A stretch of 64,000 nucleotides of DNA from Neisseria perflava (lineage in GTDB: Bacteria > Pseudomonadota > Gammaproteobacteria > Burkholderiales > Neisseriaceae). A model generated the notes under the pieces. It was not told where the DNA came from. It saw nothing but the letters and a program-made list of their open reading frames with translations, and did not search any database. Numbering within the stretch: position 1 is the first letter of the stretch; the number at the start of each line of letters is the position of its first letter. The stretch is from the NCBI RefSeq assembly GCF_019334725.1, contig NZ_CP079818.1:1674001-1738000 (forward strand). Reading direction: 5' to 3'. Shown here piece by piece: positions 7,144-16,433 of the stretch. Position numbers and translations under genes: made by a program.

Positions 7144-8562
7144 ATGGACTTAAACGCCAAGGATAAGACTCAGCATCCTGAGAACGTCGAGCTTCTCAGT
7201 GCGCAGAAGCCGATTACCGACTTTAAAGGACTGCTGACGACCATTATCTCTGCTGTTGTCTGCTTCGGCATTTATTACATCCTTCCCTACAGCCCCGATG
7301 CCAATAAAGGTATCGCGCTGTTGCTTTTTGTTGCGGCACTTTGGTTTACCGAAGCCGTACACATTACCGTTACCGCGCTGATGATCCCTATCCTTGCCGT
7401 TGTACTCGGCTTCCCAGATATGGACATCAAAAAAGCGATGGCTGGTTTCTCCGACCCGACGATTTATATCTTCTTCGGCGGCTTCGCGCTTGCAACCGCC
7501 CTGCACATGCAACGTCTCGACCGTAAAATCGCCGTCAGCCTGTTGCGCTTGTCCCGCGGCAATATGAAAGTTGCCGTGTTGATGCTGTTTGCCGTTACCG
7601 CTTTCCTGTCTATGTGGATCAGTAACACTGCGACTGCCGCGATGATGTTGCCTTTGGCAATGGGCATGATGAGCCACCTCGACCAAGAAAAAGAACGCAA
7701 AACCTACGTCTTCGTCCTGCTTGGCATCGCCTACTGCGCCAGTATCGGCGGCTTGGGCACCGTGGTTGGCTCTCCGCCGAACATGATTGCCGCCAAAGCG
7801 CTGAACTTGGACTTCGTCGGCTGGATGAAGCTCGGCCTGCCGATGATGCTGTTGATTCTGCCGCTGATGCTGTTCTCCATGTACGTCATCCTCAAACCTA
7901 ATTTGAACGAGCGCGTGGAAGTTAAAGCCGAATCTATCCCTTGGACTTTGCACCGCGTTATCGCGTTGTTGATTTTCTTGGCCGCAGCCATCGCTTGGGT
8001 ATTCAGCTCCAAAATCAAAGCTGCATTCGGCATTTCCAACCCCGATACCGTTATCGCGCTGATTGCCGCCGTTGCCGTCGTCGTATTCGGCGTGGCGCAA
8101 TGGAAAGAAGTTGCCCGCAATACCGACTGGGGTGTATTGATGCTCTTCGGTGGCGGTATCAGCTTGAGCGCATTGCTGCAATCTTCCGGCGCATCTGAAG
8201 CTCTGGGTCAGCAAGTTGCTTCCACGTTCTCCCATTCTCCTGCATTGCTGGTGATTTTCGTGGTTGCCGCCTTCATCATCTTCCTGACCGAGTTCACCAG
8301 TAACACGGCTTCCGCCGCCTTGCTTGTACCTATTTTCGCCAGCATCGCCGCACAAATGGGTCTGCCCGAACAAGTCTTGGTATTCGTCATCGGCATTGGC
8401 GCATCTTGTGCCTTCATGCTGCCGGTTGCCACGCCGCCTAACGCGATTGTGTTCGGTACAGGCTTGATTAAGCAACGCGAAATGATGAACGTTGGCTTAT
8501 TGCTGAACGTCCTCTGTATCGTATTGGTTGCGCTGTGGGCTTATTTCGTCCTGATGCCGTAA
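7144..8562 (+). CDS. Sodium/dicarboxylate symporter of the DASS (SLC13) family
   Basis: The 472-residue membrane protein carries the two Ser-Asn-Thr motifs that define this family (SNT at 160-162 and 386-388). These form the substrate and sodium sites in VcINDY. The usual substrates are succinate, malate, fumarate or citrate, imported with Na+. The ATG at 7144 follows AGAGGAATAC, whereas the longer open frame has no signal. A single uptake sequence lies in the 5' leader, and a paired one forms the terminator at 8582-8614. Confidence 0.9.
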   Translation: MDLNAKDKTQHPENVELLSAQKPITDFKGLLTTIISAVVCFGIYYILPYSPDANKGIALLLFVAALWFTEAVHITVTALMIPILAVVLGFPDMDIKKAMAGFSDPTIYIFFGGFALATALHMQRLDRKIAVSLLRLSRGNMKVAVLMLFAVTAFLSMWISNTATAAMMLPLAMGMMSHLDQEKERKTYVFVLLGIAYCASIGGLGTVVGSPPNMIAAKALNLDFVGWMKLGLPMMLLILPLMLFSMYVILKPNLNERVEVKAESIPWTLHRVIALLIFLAAAIAWVFSSKIKAAFGISNPDTVIALIAAVAVVVFGVAQWKEVARNTDWGVLMLFGGGISLSALLQSSGASEALGQQVASTFSHSPALLVIFVVAAFIIFLTEFTSNTASAALLVPIFASIAAQMGLPEQVLVFVIGIGASCAFMLPVATPPNAIVFGTGLIKQREMMNVGLLLNVLCIVLVALWAYFVLMP

Positions 8563-8580
8563 ACCCGTAAAACCATATCC

Positions 8581-8615
8581 CAGGCCGTCTGAAAGAATAT
8601 TTTTCAGACGGCCTT
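8581..8615. terminator. Inverted uptake-sequence terminator
   Basis: An AGGCCGTCTGAA pair (8582-8593 and 8603-8614) follows the dicarboxylate transporter. Confidence 0.8.
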
Positions 8616-8680
8616 GAAGTTTGTCGTTCAGACACAATTTAACGAATGATTCAAAACCGGATTCTAACGAAAGGAAACCC

Positions 8681-9190
8681 ATGATTATCCTGCACACCAA
8701 CAAAGGCGATATCAAAATCGAACTCGATTTCGACAAAGCCCCCGTTACAGCTAAAAACTTCGAGCAATACGTTAAAGACGGCTTCTACGACGGCGTAATC
8801 TTCCACCGCGTCATCAAAGGCTTCATGATTCAAGGCGGCGGCATGGATGAAAACATGAACGAAAAAGAAACCCGCGATCCGATTCAAAACGAAGCGTCCA
8901 ACGGTTTGCCCAACGAAAAATACACCATCGCCATGGCGCGTACTTCCGATCCGCACTCTGCCAGCGCGCAATTTTTCATCAACACTGCCGACAACGCTTT
9001 CCTGAACTTCCGTTCTAAAGAGCTGTACGGCAAAACCGTCGTCCAAGACTGGGGCTATGCCGTTTTCGGTAAAGTTGTTGACGGTTTTGATGTGGTCGAT
9101 GCCATCGAAGGCGTTTCTACCAAACGCCACGGCTACCACGACGATGTACCGACCGAGCCTGTCATCATCACCAAAGCCGAAGTGGTTTAA
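8681..9190 (+). CDS. ppiB: Peptidyl-prolyl cis-trans isomerase B (cyclophilin)
   Basis: This is a 169-residue cyclophilin that speeds proline isomerization during folding. It has the FHRVIKGFMIQGG active-site block, then SASAQFFIN and the conserved tryptophan region (QDWGYAVFG). There is no signal peptide, so it is the cytoplasmic type. AAAGGAAAC precedes the ATG at 8681; the upstream extension in the open frame lacks such a signal. It is followed by a strong non-uptake-sequence terminator. Confidence 0.95.
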   Translation: MIILHTNKGDIKIELDFDKAPVTAKNFEQYVKDGFYDGVIFHRVIKGFMIQGGGMDENMNEKETRDPIQNEASNGLPNEKYTIAMARTSDPHSASAQFFINTADNAFLNFRSKELYGKTVVQDWGYAVFGKVVDGFDVVDAIEGVSTKRHGYHDDVPTEPVIITKAEVV

Positions 9191-9207
9191 TTGATTTGAT
9201 TTCCCAT

Positions 9208-9247
9208 AAAAACAGCCTGTCCGAATTTAAAACGGACAGGCTGTTTT
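9208..9247. terminator. Rho-independent terminator after ppiB
   Basis: AAACAGCCTGTCCG and its complement form a stem of about 13 bp ending in TTTTT. It is one of the few terminators here not built from uptake sequences. Confidence 0.85.
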
Positions 9248-9269
9248 TCAATCATTAATGACGATACCT

Positions 9270-9767
9270 TCACACATCATAAGTACCGACCACGCATGCC
9301 GAATCCAAGACATGACCCTGCATGGCAAAATGCAGCTCATTAAAGCGGAAACCGCGCGGCAAATCCAAAACGGTATCCAGCGCGTACACAATCAGCTCGT
9401 AACGATGGCGGTTGTTCGGTGGCGCCATACCGCCATAAAACGAAGCCTCTTCGATTTCAAACTTACCCAACGCGCTCGCCCAAGTATTCGCACCCTGCGT
9501 AAAATCTGTTGCAGAAATGCTTTCATTTTCTGCCACGGAAGTACGTTTCAAATCCGAAATCAACCAATGCGTCCATACGAAGCCCGATGCTGAAATGGCA
9601 TCTTTGTCTTCCAACACCACGGCAAACGATTTTGTTCCTTCAGGCGCATCTTCGATCTCAAAAGGAATCGAATAAGTAGGCATACCGCTCGGGCTGAACT
9701 GGCTGCCGCGCTTGCCGTATTTGTCTTCAAATTCGCCGTTGACAATAGCTTTACTGCTGACTTTCAT
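9270..9767 (-). CDS. YbhB/YbcL-family (PEBP, Raf-kinase-inhibitor-like) protein
   Basis: This is a 165-residue PEBP-fold protein. The hallmark blocks are GxxxSPSG and DxxA (VVLEDKDA, about residues 49-56), then HWLI and a central YGGMAPPNNRHRY that resembles the conserved ligand-pocket loop. The bacterial members' role is unknown. The start at 9767 follows GGGAGAT; the longer frame adds residues without a ribosome site. It is convergent with ppiB. Confidence 0.88.
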   Translation of the reverse strand: MKVSSKAIVNGEFEDKYGKRGSQFSPSGMPTYSIPFEIEDAPEGTKSFAVVLEDKDAISASGFVWTHWLISDLKRTSVAENESISATDFTQGANTWASALGKFEIEEASFYGGMAPPNNRHRYELIVYALDTVLDLPRGFRFNELHFAMQGHVLDSACVVGTYDV

Positions 9768-9810
9768 CTTATATCTCCCAATAGTAGGTTTATTCATTCT
9801 AACAAACACC

Positions 9811-9871
9811 AAGGCCGTCTGAAAGATACTGCCGTTTTCACTTTCCCGATGTCGCATTTTCAGACGGCCTC
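9811..9871. repeat. Widely spaced inverted uptake-sequence pair
   Basis: AGGCCGTCTGAA at 9812-9823 and its reverse at 9859-9870 flank a 35-base spacer in the divergent region between the PEBP gene and the metalloprotease gene. It is unlikely to be a terminator for either and is probably an uptake signal. Confidence 0.7.
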
Positions 9872-9953
9872 AAGCAATATTCACAATTCGATCAAACACA
9901 TTTGACATTCCATAGTATAATCCGCCGCATGAAAACTACACAGGATACGCATT

Positions 9954-10793
9954 ATGGATTGGAAAGGTCGTGAACAAAGCCAAAACGTCGAAGATCGCCG
10001 CGGAAGCCGTGGCGGTGGTGGCGGCAAAACACCGGGCATACTCGGCATTATCGTGGTTTTGGTCGGCGCATATTACGGCGTGGATTTGAGCGGTTTGGTT
10101 GGCGGCTCATCTTCGATGGGCATCCCTACCCAGCAAGCCTCCCGACTTGACAGCCAACAAGAAGCCGAATTGAACGAACTGTCCCGCGTTGTCCTTGCCG
10201 ATACGGAAAAAGCATGGAGTAAATATTTCCAGCAGCACGGCCAACGCTATACGCCGGCAACCATGGTGTTGTATGAAGGCGGTACGTCCACCGCCTGCGG
10301 TACGGGCCAATCTGCCATGGGTCCGTTTTACTGCCCGGGCGACCAAAGAGTTTATTTGGATTTGAGTTTCTACGAAGACATGCGCACCAAGCTCGAATCC
10401 GCCAGCGATGCCGCGTTTGCCTACGTTATTGCCCATGAAGTCGGCCATCACGTTCAAAACCTGCTCGGCATTCTGCCTAAAGTCCACAAAATGCAACAGC
10501 AAGTCGGCAAAAAAGAGGCCAATGCCCTTTCCGTCAAACTCGAATTGCAGGCCGACTGTTTCGCTGGTATTTGGGGACACTACGCCATCAACAAAAATAT
10601 CTTCAAAACAGAAGACATTCAAAAAGCTATGCTTGCCGCCGAATCCGTCGGCGATGACCGCTTGCAGAAACAGGCTCAGGGCTATGTCGTTCCCGACAGC
10701 TTTACCCATGGCTCGTCCGAAGAACGCATGACTTGGCTCAAGCGCGGTTTGGAAAGCGGCGACATCAACCAGTGCAACACTTTCAACAATTGA
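9954..10793 (+). CDS. Neutral zinc metallopeptidase (YpfJ family)
   Basis: The 279-residue protein has a glycine-rich, charged N-terminus, one membrane segment (about 28-46) and a periplasmic peptidase domain. It carries the zinc motif HEVGHH at 161-166 and a downstream ELQADCFAG that supplies the third ligand. Two cysteines in TACGTGQSAMGPFYCPG may form a disulfide. The family is called putative neutral metallopeptidase, and its physiological substrate is unknown. The ATG at 9954 follows CAGGATACG. Confidence 0.88.
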   Translation: MDWKGREQSQNVEDRRGSRGGGGGKTPGILGIIVVLVGAYYGVDLSGLVGGSSSMGIPTQQASRLDSQQEAELNELSRVVLADTEKAWSKYFQQHGQRYTPATMVLYEGGTSTACGTGQSAMGPFYCPGDQRVYLDLSFYEDMRTKLESASDAAFAYVIAHEVGHHVQNLLGILPKVHKMQQQVGKKEANALSVKLELQADCFAGIWGHYAINKNIFKTEDIQKAMLAAESVGDDRLQKQAQGYVVPDSFTHGSSEERMTWLKRGLESGDINQCNTFNN

Positions 10794-10810
10794 TTCGTCG
10801 ATGTAACGAC

Positions 10811-10843
10811 AAAAGGCCGTCTGATTTTTTCAGACGGCCTTTT
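10811..10843. terminator. Inverted uptake-sequence terminator
   Basis: Near-perfect paired GCCGTCTGA with T-runs on both sides lies after the metallopeptidase and just upstream of the phosphohexomutase gene. Confidence 0.8.
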
Positions 10844-10896
10844 AGCCGTGTTAAAATAATACCTATTATTTTCCCTTAAATTCAAAGGAAATCCAC

Positions 10897-12279
10897 ATGG
10901 CAAATATCGCCCGCGACATTTTCAAAGCCTACGACATCCGGGGCATCGTCGGTAAAACCCTGACCGACGAAGCTGCATACTTAGTTGGCAAAGCCATTGC
11001 CACCAAAGCCTCCGAAAAAGGTATTACCCGCATCGCACTCGGTCGCGACGGCCGTTTGAGCGGTCCCGGCCTGATGGCACAAATTCAACGCAGTTTCACA
11101 GACAGCGGCATCGACGTCCTCAACGTCGGCATGGTTGCCACCCCTATGCTCTACTTCGCAGCCATCAACGAATGCGGCGGCAGCGGCGTGATGATTACCG
11201 GCAGCCACAATCCGCCCGATTACAACGGTTTCAAAATGATGCTCGGCGGCGACACGCTCGCAGGCGAAGCCATTCAAGAACTTTTAGCCATTATTGAAAA
11301 AGACGGTTTTGTTGCCGCCGACAAACAAGGCAGCGTAACCGAAAAAGACATCTCCAACGAATACCACAACAACATCGTCGGCCATATCAAGCTCAAACGC
11401 CCGATGAAAATCGTGATTGACGCAGGCAACGGTGTCGGCGGCGCATTTGCAGGCAAACTCTACAAAGGTTTGGGCAATGAAGTGACCGAACTTTTCTGCG
11501 AAGTGGACGGCAATTTCCCTAATCACCACCCCGATCCATCCAAACCGAAAAACCTGCAAGACCTCATCGTCGAGCTTCAAAACAGCGATGCCGAAATCGG
11601 CTTGGCATTTGACGGCGATGCCGACCGCTTGGGCGTGGTCACCAAAGACGGCAACATCATCTATCCAGACCGCCAATTAATGCTTTTCGCGCAAGACGTG
11701 TTGAGCCGCAATCCTAAAGCCAAAGTGATTTTCGACGTCAAATCCACCCGTCTGCTTGCGCCTTGGATTAAAGAACACAGTGGCGAACCTGTGATGGAAA
11801 AAACCGGCCACAGCTTCATCAAATCCACCATGAAAAAAACCGGCGCACTGGTTGCCGGCGAAATGAGCGGACACATCTTCTTTAAAGAACGCTGGTTCGG
11901 CTTCGACGACGGTATGTATGCCGGCGCACGCCTCTTGGAAATCCTGTCTGCCTTCGACAATCCGTCCGAAGTATTGAACAAGCTGCCACAAAGCATTTCC
12001 ACTCCGGAACTCAACATCGACCTGCCCGAAGGCAGCAACGGCCACAAAGTGATTGAAGAGCTGGCTGCCAATGCCAAGTTTGAAGGTGCGACCGAAATCA
12101 TCACCATCGACGGCTTGCGCGTTGAATTCCCCGACGGCTTCGGCCTGATGCGTGCTTCCAATACCACACCGATTTTGGTGTTGCGTTTTGAAGCGGATAC
12201 GCAAGAAGCGATTGAACGTATTCAAAACCAATTCAAAGCAGTCATTGAAAGCAATCCTGCATTGAAATGGCCGCTGTAA
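10897..12279 (+). CDS. pgm: Phosphomannomutase/phosphoglucomutase
   Basis: The 460-residue alpha-D-phosphohexomutase moves phosphate between C1 and C6 of glucose or mannose. The phosphoserine is Ser103 in TGSHNPP, the metal loop is DGDADR, the sugar loop is GEMSGH, and the phosphate-binding loop is RASNTTP near the C-terminus. The length fits the AlgC/Pgm type. In Neisseria this enzyme feeds lipooligosaccharide core synthesis. AAAGGAAATCC precedes the ATG. It stands alone between two uptake-sequence terminators. Confidence 0.94.
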   Translation: MANIARDIFKAYDIRGIVGKTLTDEAAYLVGKAIATKASEKGITRIALGRDGRLSGPGLMAQIQRSFTDSGIDVLNVGMVATPMLYFAAINECGGSGVMITGSHNPPDYNGFKMMLGGDTLAGEAIQELLAIIEKDGFVAADKQGSVTEKDISNEYHNNIVGHIKLKRPMKIVIDAGNGVGGAFAGKLYKGLGNEVTELFCEVDGNFPNHHPDPSKPKNLQDLIVELQNSDAEIGLAFDGDADRLGVVTKDGNIIYPDRQLMLFAQDVLSRNPKAKVIFDVKSTRLLAPWIKEHSGEPVMEKTGHSFIKSTMKKTGALVAGEMSGHIFFKERWFGFDDGMYAGARLLEILSAFDNPSEVLNKLPQSISTPELNIDLPEGSNGHKVIEELAANAKFEGATEIITIDGLRVEFPDGFGLMRASNTTPILVLRFEADTQEAIERIQNQFKAVIESNPALKWPL

Positions 12280-12296
12280 GGGTTTAGGCTAAAACA

Positions 12297-12330
12297 AAAG
12301 GCCGTCTGAAAATTATTTCAGACGGCCTTT
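12297..12330. terminator. Inverted uptake-sequence terminator
   Basis: AAAGGCCGTCTGAA (12297-12310) and its reverse (12317-12330) lie between convergent pgm and rpe. Confidence 0.85.
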
Positions 12331-12383
12331 AATATTAAACATTGATTATTTAAAGTTTGGAAACTAAGAATATCCCGGCTTGG

Positions 12384-13064
12384 TTATCCGACTTGCGCCA
12401 ACTGTTGGCGCATTTCATCGATAACGGCTTTGTAATCCGGTTTGCCAAAAATCGCCGAACCGGCGACAAACGTATCCGCACCCGCCGCCGCAATTTCAGC
12501 AATATTGTCTGTTTTCACGCCGCCATCGACTTCCAATGCGATATGGCGGCCGCTTTGCCGTTCATACTCGTCCAACATCTCGCGCACTTTGCGGATTTTC
12601 ACCAGTGTATTCGGGATAAAGCTTTGTCCGCCGAAGCCCGGGTTGACCGACATCAGCAACACCATATCCAGTTTGTCCAAAACGTTTTCCAGAATATTGA
12701 CCGGCGTGGCAGGATTCAATACTAAGCCTGCCTGGCAGCCGTATTCTTTAATCAAACCCAAGCTGCGGTCGATGTGGCGGCTGGCTTCCGGATGAAAGGT
12801 AATGATATTGGCACCGGCTTTGGCAAACGCATGAATCAAATCGTCCACCGGCTCAACCATCAAATGCACATCGACCGGCACGGTTGCATACGGTTTCAAA
12901 GCCGCGCAAACCATAGGGCCGAAAGTCAGATTCGGCACATAATGATTGTCCATCACGTCAAAATGAATCAAATCCGCGCCGGCGCAGATAACTTCGGCAA
13001 CCTCTTCGCCCAAGCGGGCAAAATCGGCAGACAAAATACTGGGGGCGATACGGTAGTCGGTCAT
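12384..13064 (-). CDS. rpe: Ribulose-phosphate 3-epimerase
   Basis: This is a 226-residue TIM barrel interconverting ribulose-5-phosphate and xylulose-5-phosphate in the pentose phosphate pathway. It has APSILSADFARL at the N-terminus, DVMDNHYVPNLTFGP with metal-binding residues, MSVNPGFGGQ, and the C-terminal DGG and GS phosphate sites. TTTAGGAGAATAAAT precedes the ATG. The adjacent 277-base upstream region is AT-rich, with no gene visible. Confidence 0.96.
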   Translation of the reverse strand: MTDYRIAPSILSADFARLGEEVAEVICAGADLIHFDVMDNHYVPNLTFGPMVCAALKPYATVPVDVHLMVEPVDDLIHAFAKAGANIITFHPEASRHIDRSLGLIKEYGCQAGLVLNPATPVNILENVLDKLDMVLLMSVNPGFGGQSFIPNTLVKIRKVREMLDEYERQSGRHIALEVDGGVKTDNIAEIAAAGADTFVAGSAIFGKPDYKAVIDEMRQQLAQVG

Positions 13065-13341
13065 ATTTATTCTCCTAAAGTGTGTTCCTTTGTCATTATC
13101 GCATTTTTGCCCCTATGTTGTATGCTGCCGACAACGTCTCTACCGTCATTTTTATGAATTTACATTTCACATACATTAATGAAACTTAAAATCAAATTGT
13201 AAGGCTTTGAAAATAAATTATTTGAATACATACACGTGCAGAAAAATCTAACATCATTAACAAAAGTTAACTGCTTTGATACTGCCTTTCACACGCTAAT
13301 CGGTTATATTTCCAAACCTGATGAAATATTAGGAAAACACC

Positions 13342-13770
13342 GTGTCTGTCGCACTTTCCCGCTATCCGACTTTTACTTTCTTAGCACTCGCCCTACTCTG
13401 TTCCAGCCTGCCTGCACATGCCGGTCCGTTTCTGGCCACTTTAGACGACTTCCATCCAAATTGCGACATTCGACAGCTTAATTTATCCGCCGACCAACAC
13501 GCCGCTCTGCGCCGCCTGCGTACCGACTTCAAACAAATCAACGATAAAGCCTACCGCAAAACCGTACGCTCCGACCGCAACCGCCGTCAAACCATCATCA
13601 AAATCCTCTCCGGCGACTCATTCGATTCAAACGCCGCCCGCGACTATGTTGAAAGCCGCTACCTCTCCAGCATGGACTATGCAGTGGATGAAATGGAAAT
13701 CCAATACCGCCTCTATCATCTGCTCAATCCGCGCCAACGCCAGCAGTGGTTGTCTTCATGCTTGCGCTAA
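13342..13770 (+). CDS. Spy/CpxP-like small periplasmic protein
   Basis: The 142-residue protein starts at GTG after AGGAAAACACC and carries a Sec signal peptide cut near residue 27 (PAHA-GP). The mature part is helical and rich in Arg and Gln. It contains an LSADQHAALRRLRTD segment and a final LNPRQRQQWLSSC, both like the LTxxQ motifs of Spy/CpxP envelope-stress chaperones. Two cysteines flank the helical region. The family match is by motif only. The gene is convergent with the AAA ATPase, sharing an uptake-sequence terminator. Confidence 0.7.
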   Translation: MSVALSRYPTFTFLALALLCSSLPAHAGPFLATLDDFHPNCDIRQLNLSADQHAALRRLRTDFKQINDKAYRKTVRSDRNRRQTIIKILSGDSFDSNAARDYVESRYLSSMDYAVDEMEIQYRLYHLLNPRQRQQWLSSCLR

Positions 13771-13787
13771 TGGATAAATAACAATAC

Positions 13788-13823
13788 AAAAGGCCGTCTG
13801 AAACCATATTCAGACGGCCTTTG
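13788..13823. terminator. Inverted uptake-sequence terminator
   Basis: AGGCCGTCTGAA at 13791-13802 and its reverse at 13809-13820, with a T-rich tail, lie between convergent genes. Confidence 0.85.
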
Positions 13824-13835
13824 CTTTTTTCAGCC

Positions 13836-14702
13836 TTAATCCAATACTCTTTCTTCCGGCAAGCGTCCTGCCCAGTCGCAGGCAAACTGCCATGCCGAGC
13901 GGCCTGAACGGCTGCCGCGCATTTGCGCCCATTGCAATGCAGCTTGGCGCGCCGTATCGTCAAAAGGCACATTGAAATCGTCCAACCAGTTGGCTACGGC
14001 GGTCAAATAATCGTTTTGGTCGAAAGGATAAAAACTCAGCCATAAGCCGAAGCGGTCGGAAAGGGAGATTTTCTCCTCGACGGCTTCCTTCTGATGGATT
14101 TCGCCGCGAGTGCCCGTAGTACCGCCGTTTTCATCCATGTATTCGGGAATTAAATGGCGGCGGTTGGAAGTGGCATAAACCAAAACATTGGTGCACCGTT
14201 GCGACAGTCCGCCATCCAAAGCGGTTTTCAAGGCTTTATAGGTTTCATCGCCGGTTTCAAACGACAAATCATCACAGAAAACGATAAATTTCTCGGGACG
14301 TTCGGACAACAGCGTCAACAAAGCCGGCAAGCTGATCAAATCGCTTTTGTCCACTTCAATCAGTCGCAGGCCGCGCTCGGCATATTCGTGCAACAACGCT
14401 TTAACCAAGGAAGATTTGCCCGTACCGCGTGCGCCGGTCATCAAGACATTATTGGCCGGACGGCCTGCCAAAAATTGCTCGGTATTGCGTTTCAGCCTGT
14501 CGGTTTGCGAACCGACTGCCGCCAATCGGCTCAAAGGAAACGTATGCGGACGCGGCAGGCTTTCTAAAATGCCTTTTTTGCCCACGCTGTGCCAACGGTA
14601 GGCAAGTGCCTGCCAATCGGTTTTTCCCGGCTCGTCAGGCAGAATTAAATCCAAACGGTTTAAAACGGAATAGGCTTTTTTTAAAAATTCGGATAATTTC
14701 AT
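13836..14702 (-). CDS. DUF815-family AAA ATPase
   Basis: The 288-residue ATPase has a Walker A at residues 90-97 (GARGTGKS), a Walker B-like FIVFCDDLSF, and the DUF815 signature ATSNRRHLIPE followed by a sensor-like SLSDRFGLWLSF. The family is widespread in proteobacteria and its role is unknown. It starts 15 bases after the ribE stop on the same strand, and GAAAGAAGAAAG provides the ribosome site, so the two form an operon. Confidence 0.88.
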   Translation of the reverse strand: MKLSEFLKKAYSVLNRLDLILPDEPGKTDWQALAYRWHSVGKKGILESLPRPHTFPLSRLAAVGSQTDRLKRNTEQFLAGRPANNVLMTGARGTGKSSLVKALLHEYAERGLRLIEVDKSDLISLPALLTLLSERPEKFIVFCDDLSFETGDETYKALKTALDGGLSQRCTNVLVYATSNRRHLIPEYMDENGGTTGTRGEIHQKEAVEEKISLSDRFGLWLSFYPFDQNDYLTAVANWLDDFNVPFDDTARQAALQWAQMRGSRSGRSAWQFACDWAGRLPEERVLD

Positions 14703-14717
14703 TTTTACTTTCTTCTT

Positions 14718-15332
14718 TCAGACGGCCTTTTGCGCCAACACACGCATCACGGTATCGACAACGGCTTGGGTTTGCGGATCGATTTCAATATTGATGAGGT
14801 CGCCTTCTTTGCGGCTGCCAAACAGGGTGCGCTCCAAAGTCTCCGGAATCAGGTGTACGCAAAATTCGCTGTCGCCGACTTCGCCTATGGTCAGGCTGCA
14901 ACCGTCCAAACCGACAAAGCCTTTGGTCAGGATGTAGGGCTTGAGGTTTTCCGGCAGCTCAAACCAAACGGTGCGGTTGAACTCGCTGGATTCGATACGG
15001 GAAATTCGGGTAACCGCTATCACATGGCCGCTCATCACATGGCCGCCGATTTCATCGCCAAACCGCGCCGCGCGTTCCAAGTTGACACTGTCGCCGACTT
15101 TCAAGCTGCCGAGATTGGTTTTACGTAAAGTCTCGTCCATCAAATCAAAGCTGACTTTGTTGCCGTCAATTCGGGTAATGGTCAGGCAGCAGCCGTTGTT
15201 GGCGACAGAGGCGCCGGTTTGCAGATTGTCGGCGATTTCGAGGGGCAGCTCGACAATGTGGGTACGAAAGTTGGGCGAAGGTTGGACGATGTCTGTAATT
15301 TTGCCCATGCCTTGTACGATGCCTGTAAACAT
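14718..15332 (-). CDS. ribE: Riboflavin synthase, alpha chain
   Basis: The 204-residue enzyme dismutates two lumazine molecules to riboflavin. It has two homologous lumazine-binding repeats, each with the pattern G-x-S-x-x-x-N-G-C-C-L-T or G-x-D-G-C-S-L-T (about 33-52 and 130-145). MFTGIVQ is the conserved N-terminus, so 15332 is the start rather than the ATG 19 codons upstream. The last three codons and the stop (AAG GCC GTC TGA) are themselves an uptake sequence, so the C-terminus KAV is written by the signal. It is co-transcribed with the DUF815 gene. Confidence 0.95.
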   Translation of the reverse strand: MFTGIVQGMGKITDIVQPSPNFRTHIVELPLEIADNLQTGASVANNGCCLTITRIDGNKVSFDLMDETLRKTNLGSLKVGDSVNLERAARFGDEIGGHVMSGHVIAVTRISRIESSEFNRTVWFELPENLKPYILTKGFVGLDGCSLTIGEVGDSEFCVHLIPETLERTLFGSRKEGDLINIEIDPQTQAVVDTVMRVLAQKAV

Positions 15333-15457
15333 GATGTCTTCTTTCCGATGGTACGATAAGGCGGATATTGTAGCATTTTCCAGGCACAAAGGCCGTCTGA
15401 AAGCGGTGGTGGCGATGGTTTGGGGTATAATCGGATTTTTATTTCCGCCGCCCGATC

Positions 15458-16303
15458 ATGCTCAGCTACCGCCACGCCTTCCATGCCGGCAACCATGCCG
15501 ATATGCTCAAGCACTTTACCCTCTTCCTCGTCCTCGAATATTTCAACCGCAAAGACAAGCCTTATTGGTATATCGATACGCACAGTGGTGCCGGTTTGTA
15601 TGATTTGAGCGGCGATGAAGCACAAAAAGTCGGCGAATACAAACAAGGCATTGCGCTCTTGGAACAAGCTGACAAGCTGCCTGCCGAATTGGCCGAATTT
15701 ATAGGCCGTCTGAAACAAATCCTGCCGCAAGACAACCTTTACTGCGGCTCGCCTTGGCTGGCACAGGCGCTCACGCGCGACAGCGACAAAATGCGCCTCT
15801 TTGAGCTGCACCCTGCCGATTTTGTCCATTTGCAAAACAATATGCGCGAAGTCCGTCCGCCGCGCAAAGTGCAAGTCAGCCAAGCGGACGGTTATCAAGG
15901 CCTGATTTCACTCTTGCCTCCCCCTCCACGCCGCGCCGCCGTCTTGATTGATCCGCCCTACGAAGAAAAACAAGACTACCGCCGTGTCATCCAAGTCCTG
16001 AAAGATGCTTTAAAACGCTTTGAAACCGGCTGCTACATGGTTTGGTATCCCTGCTTGAGCCGCGAAGAAAGCCGCAAACTGCCGGACGAACTCAAAAAAA
16101 TCACGCCCGACAATTATCTGCACGCCGAGCTTCATGTCCATACGCCGCGCAGCGACGGCTTCGGCATGCACGGCAGCGGCATGTTCATCATCAACCCGCC
16201 CTATATGCTTGCCGAACAGTTGCAAAACAATCTGCCCGAGCTTTCCAAAATTCTGGCGCAAGATGCCGGCGCGCATTATGTATTGGAAAGCAAAACGAAA
16301 TAA
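15458..16303 (+). CDS. rlmJ: 23S rRNA (adenine-2030-N6)-methyltransferase
   Basis: The 281-residue protein matches RlmJ, which methylates A2030 of 23S rRNA. Its N-terminus MLSYRHAFHAGNHADMLKH is family-specific, and DPPY at 165-168 is the N6-adenine methyltransferase catalytic motif. The usual length is about 280. Homologues (ComJ) were once linked to use of external DNA as food, which is an old annotation. It is divergent from ribE with a single uptake sequence between. Confidence 0.94.
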   Translation: MLSYRHAFHAGNHADMLKHFTLFLVLEYFNRKDKPYWYIDTHSGAGLYDLSGDEAQKVGEYKQGIALLEQADKLPAELAEFIGRLKQILPQDNLYCGSPWLAQALTRDSDKMRLFELHPADFVHLQNNMREVRPPRKVQVSQADGYQGLISLLPPPPRRAAVLIDPPYEEKQDYRRVIQVLKDALKRFETGCYMVWYPCLSREESRKLPDELKKITPDNYLHAELHVHTPRSDGFGMHGSGMFIINPPYMLAEQLQNNLPELSKILAQDAGAHYVLESKTK

Positions 16304-16433
16304 ACGCTGCCGTTTGAACGTATACCCAAGTGCTTCAATTTTTTCTCCATACCTGTTCAGACGGCCTTAACCCTTTATACTTAAGCCTTTTTCCACTACA
16401 ATTCACAACATAACAATTAACGGCCGTCCACTC

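Noticed and set aside
7150..8475. 441-codon open frame on the minus strand
   Set aside because: It lies fully opposite the dicarboxylate transporter, whose motifs and ribosome site are clear. Its composition (His and Gln rich) is typical of an antisense shadow.
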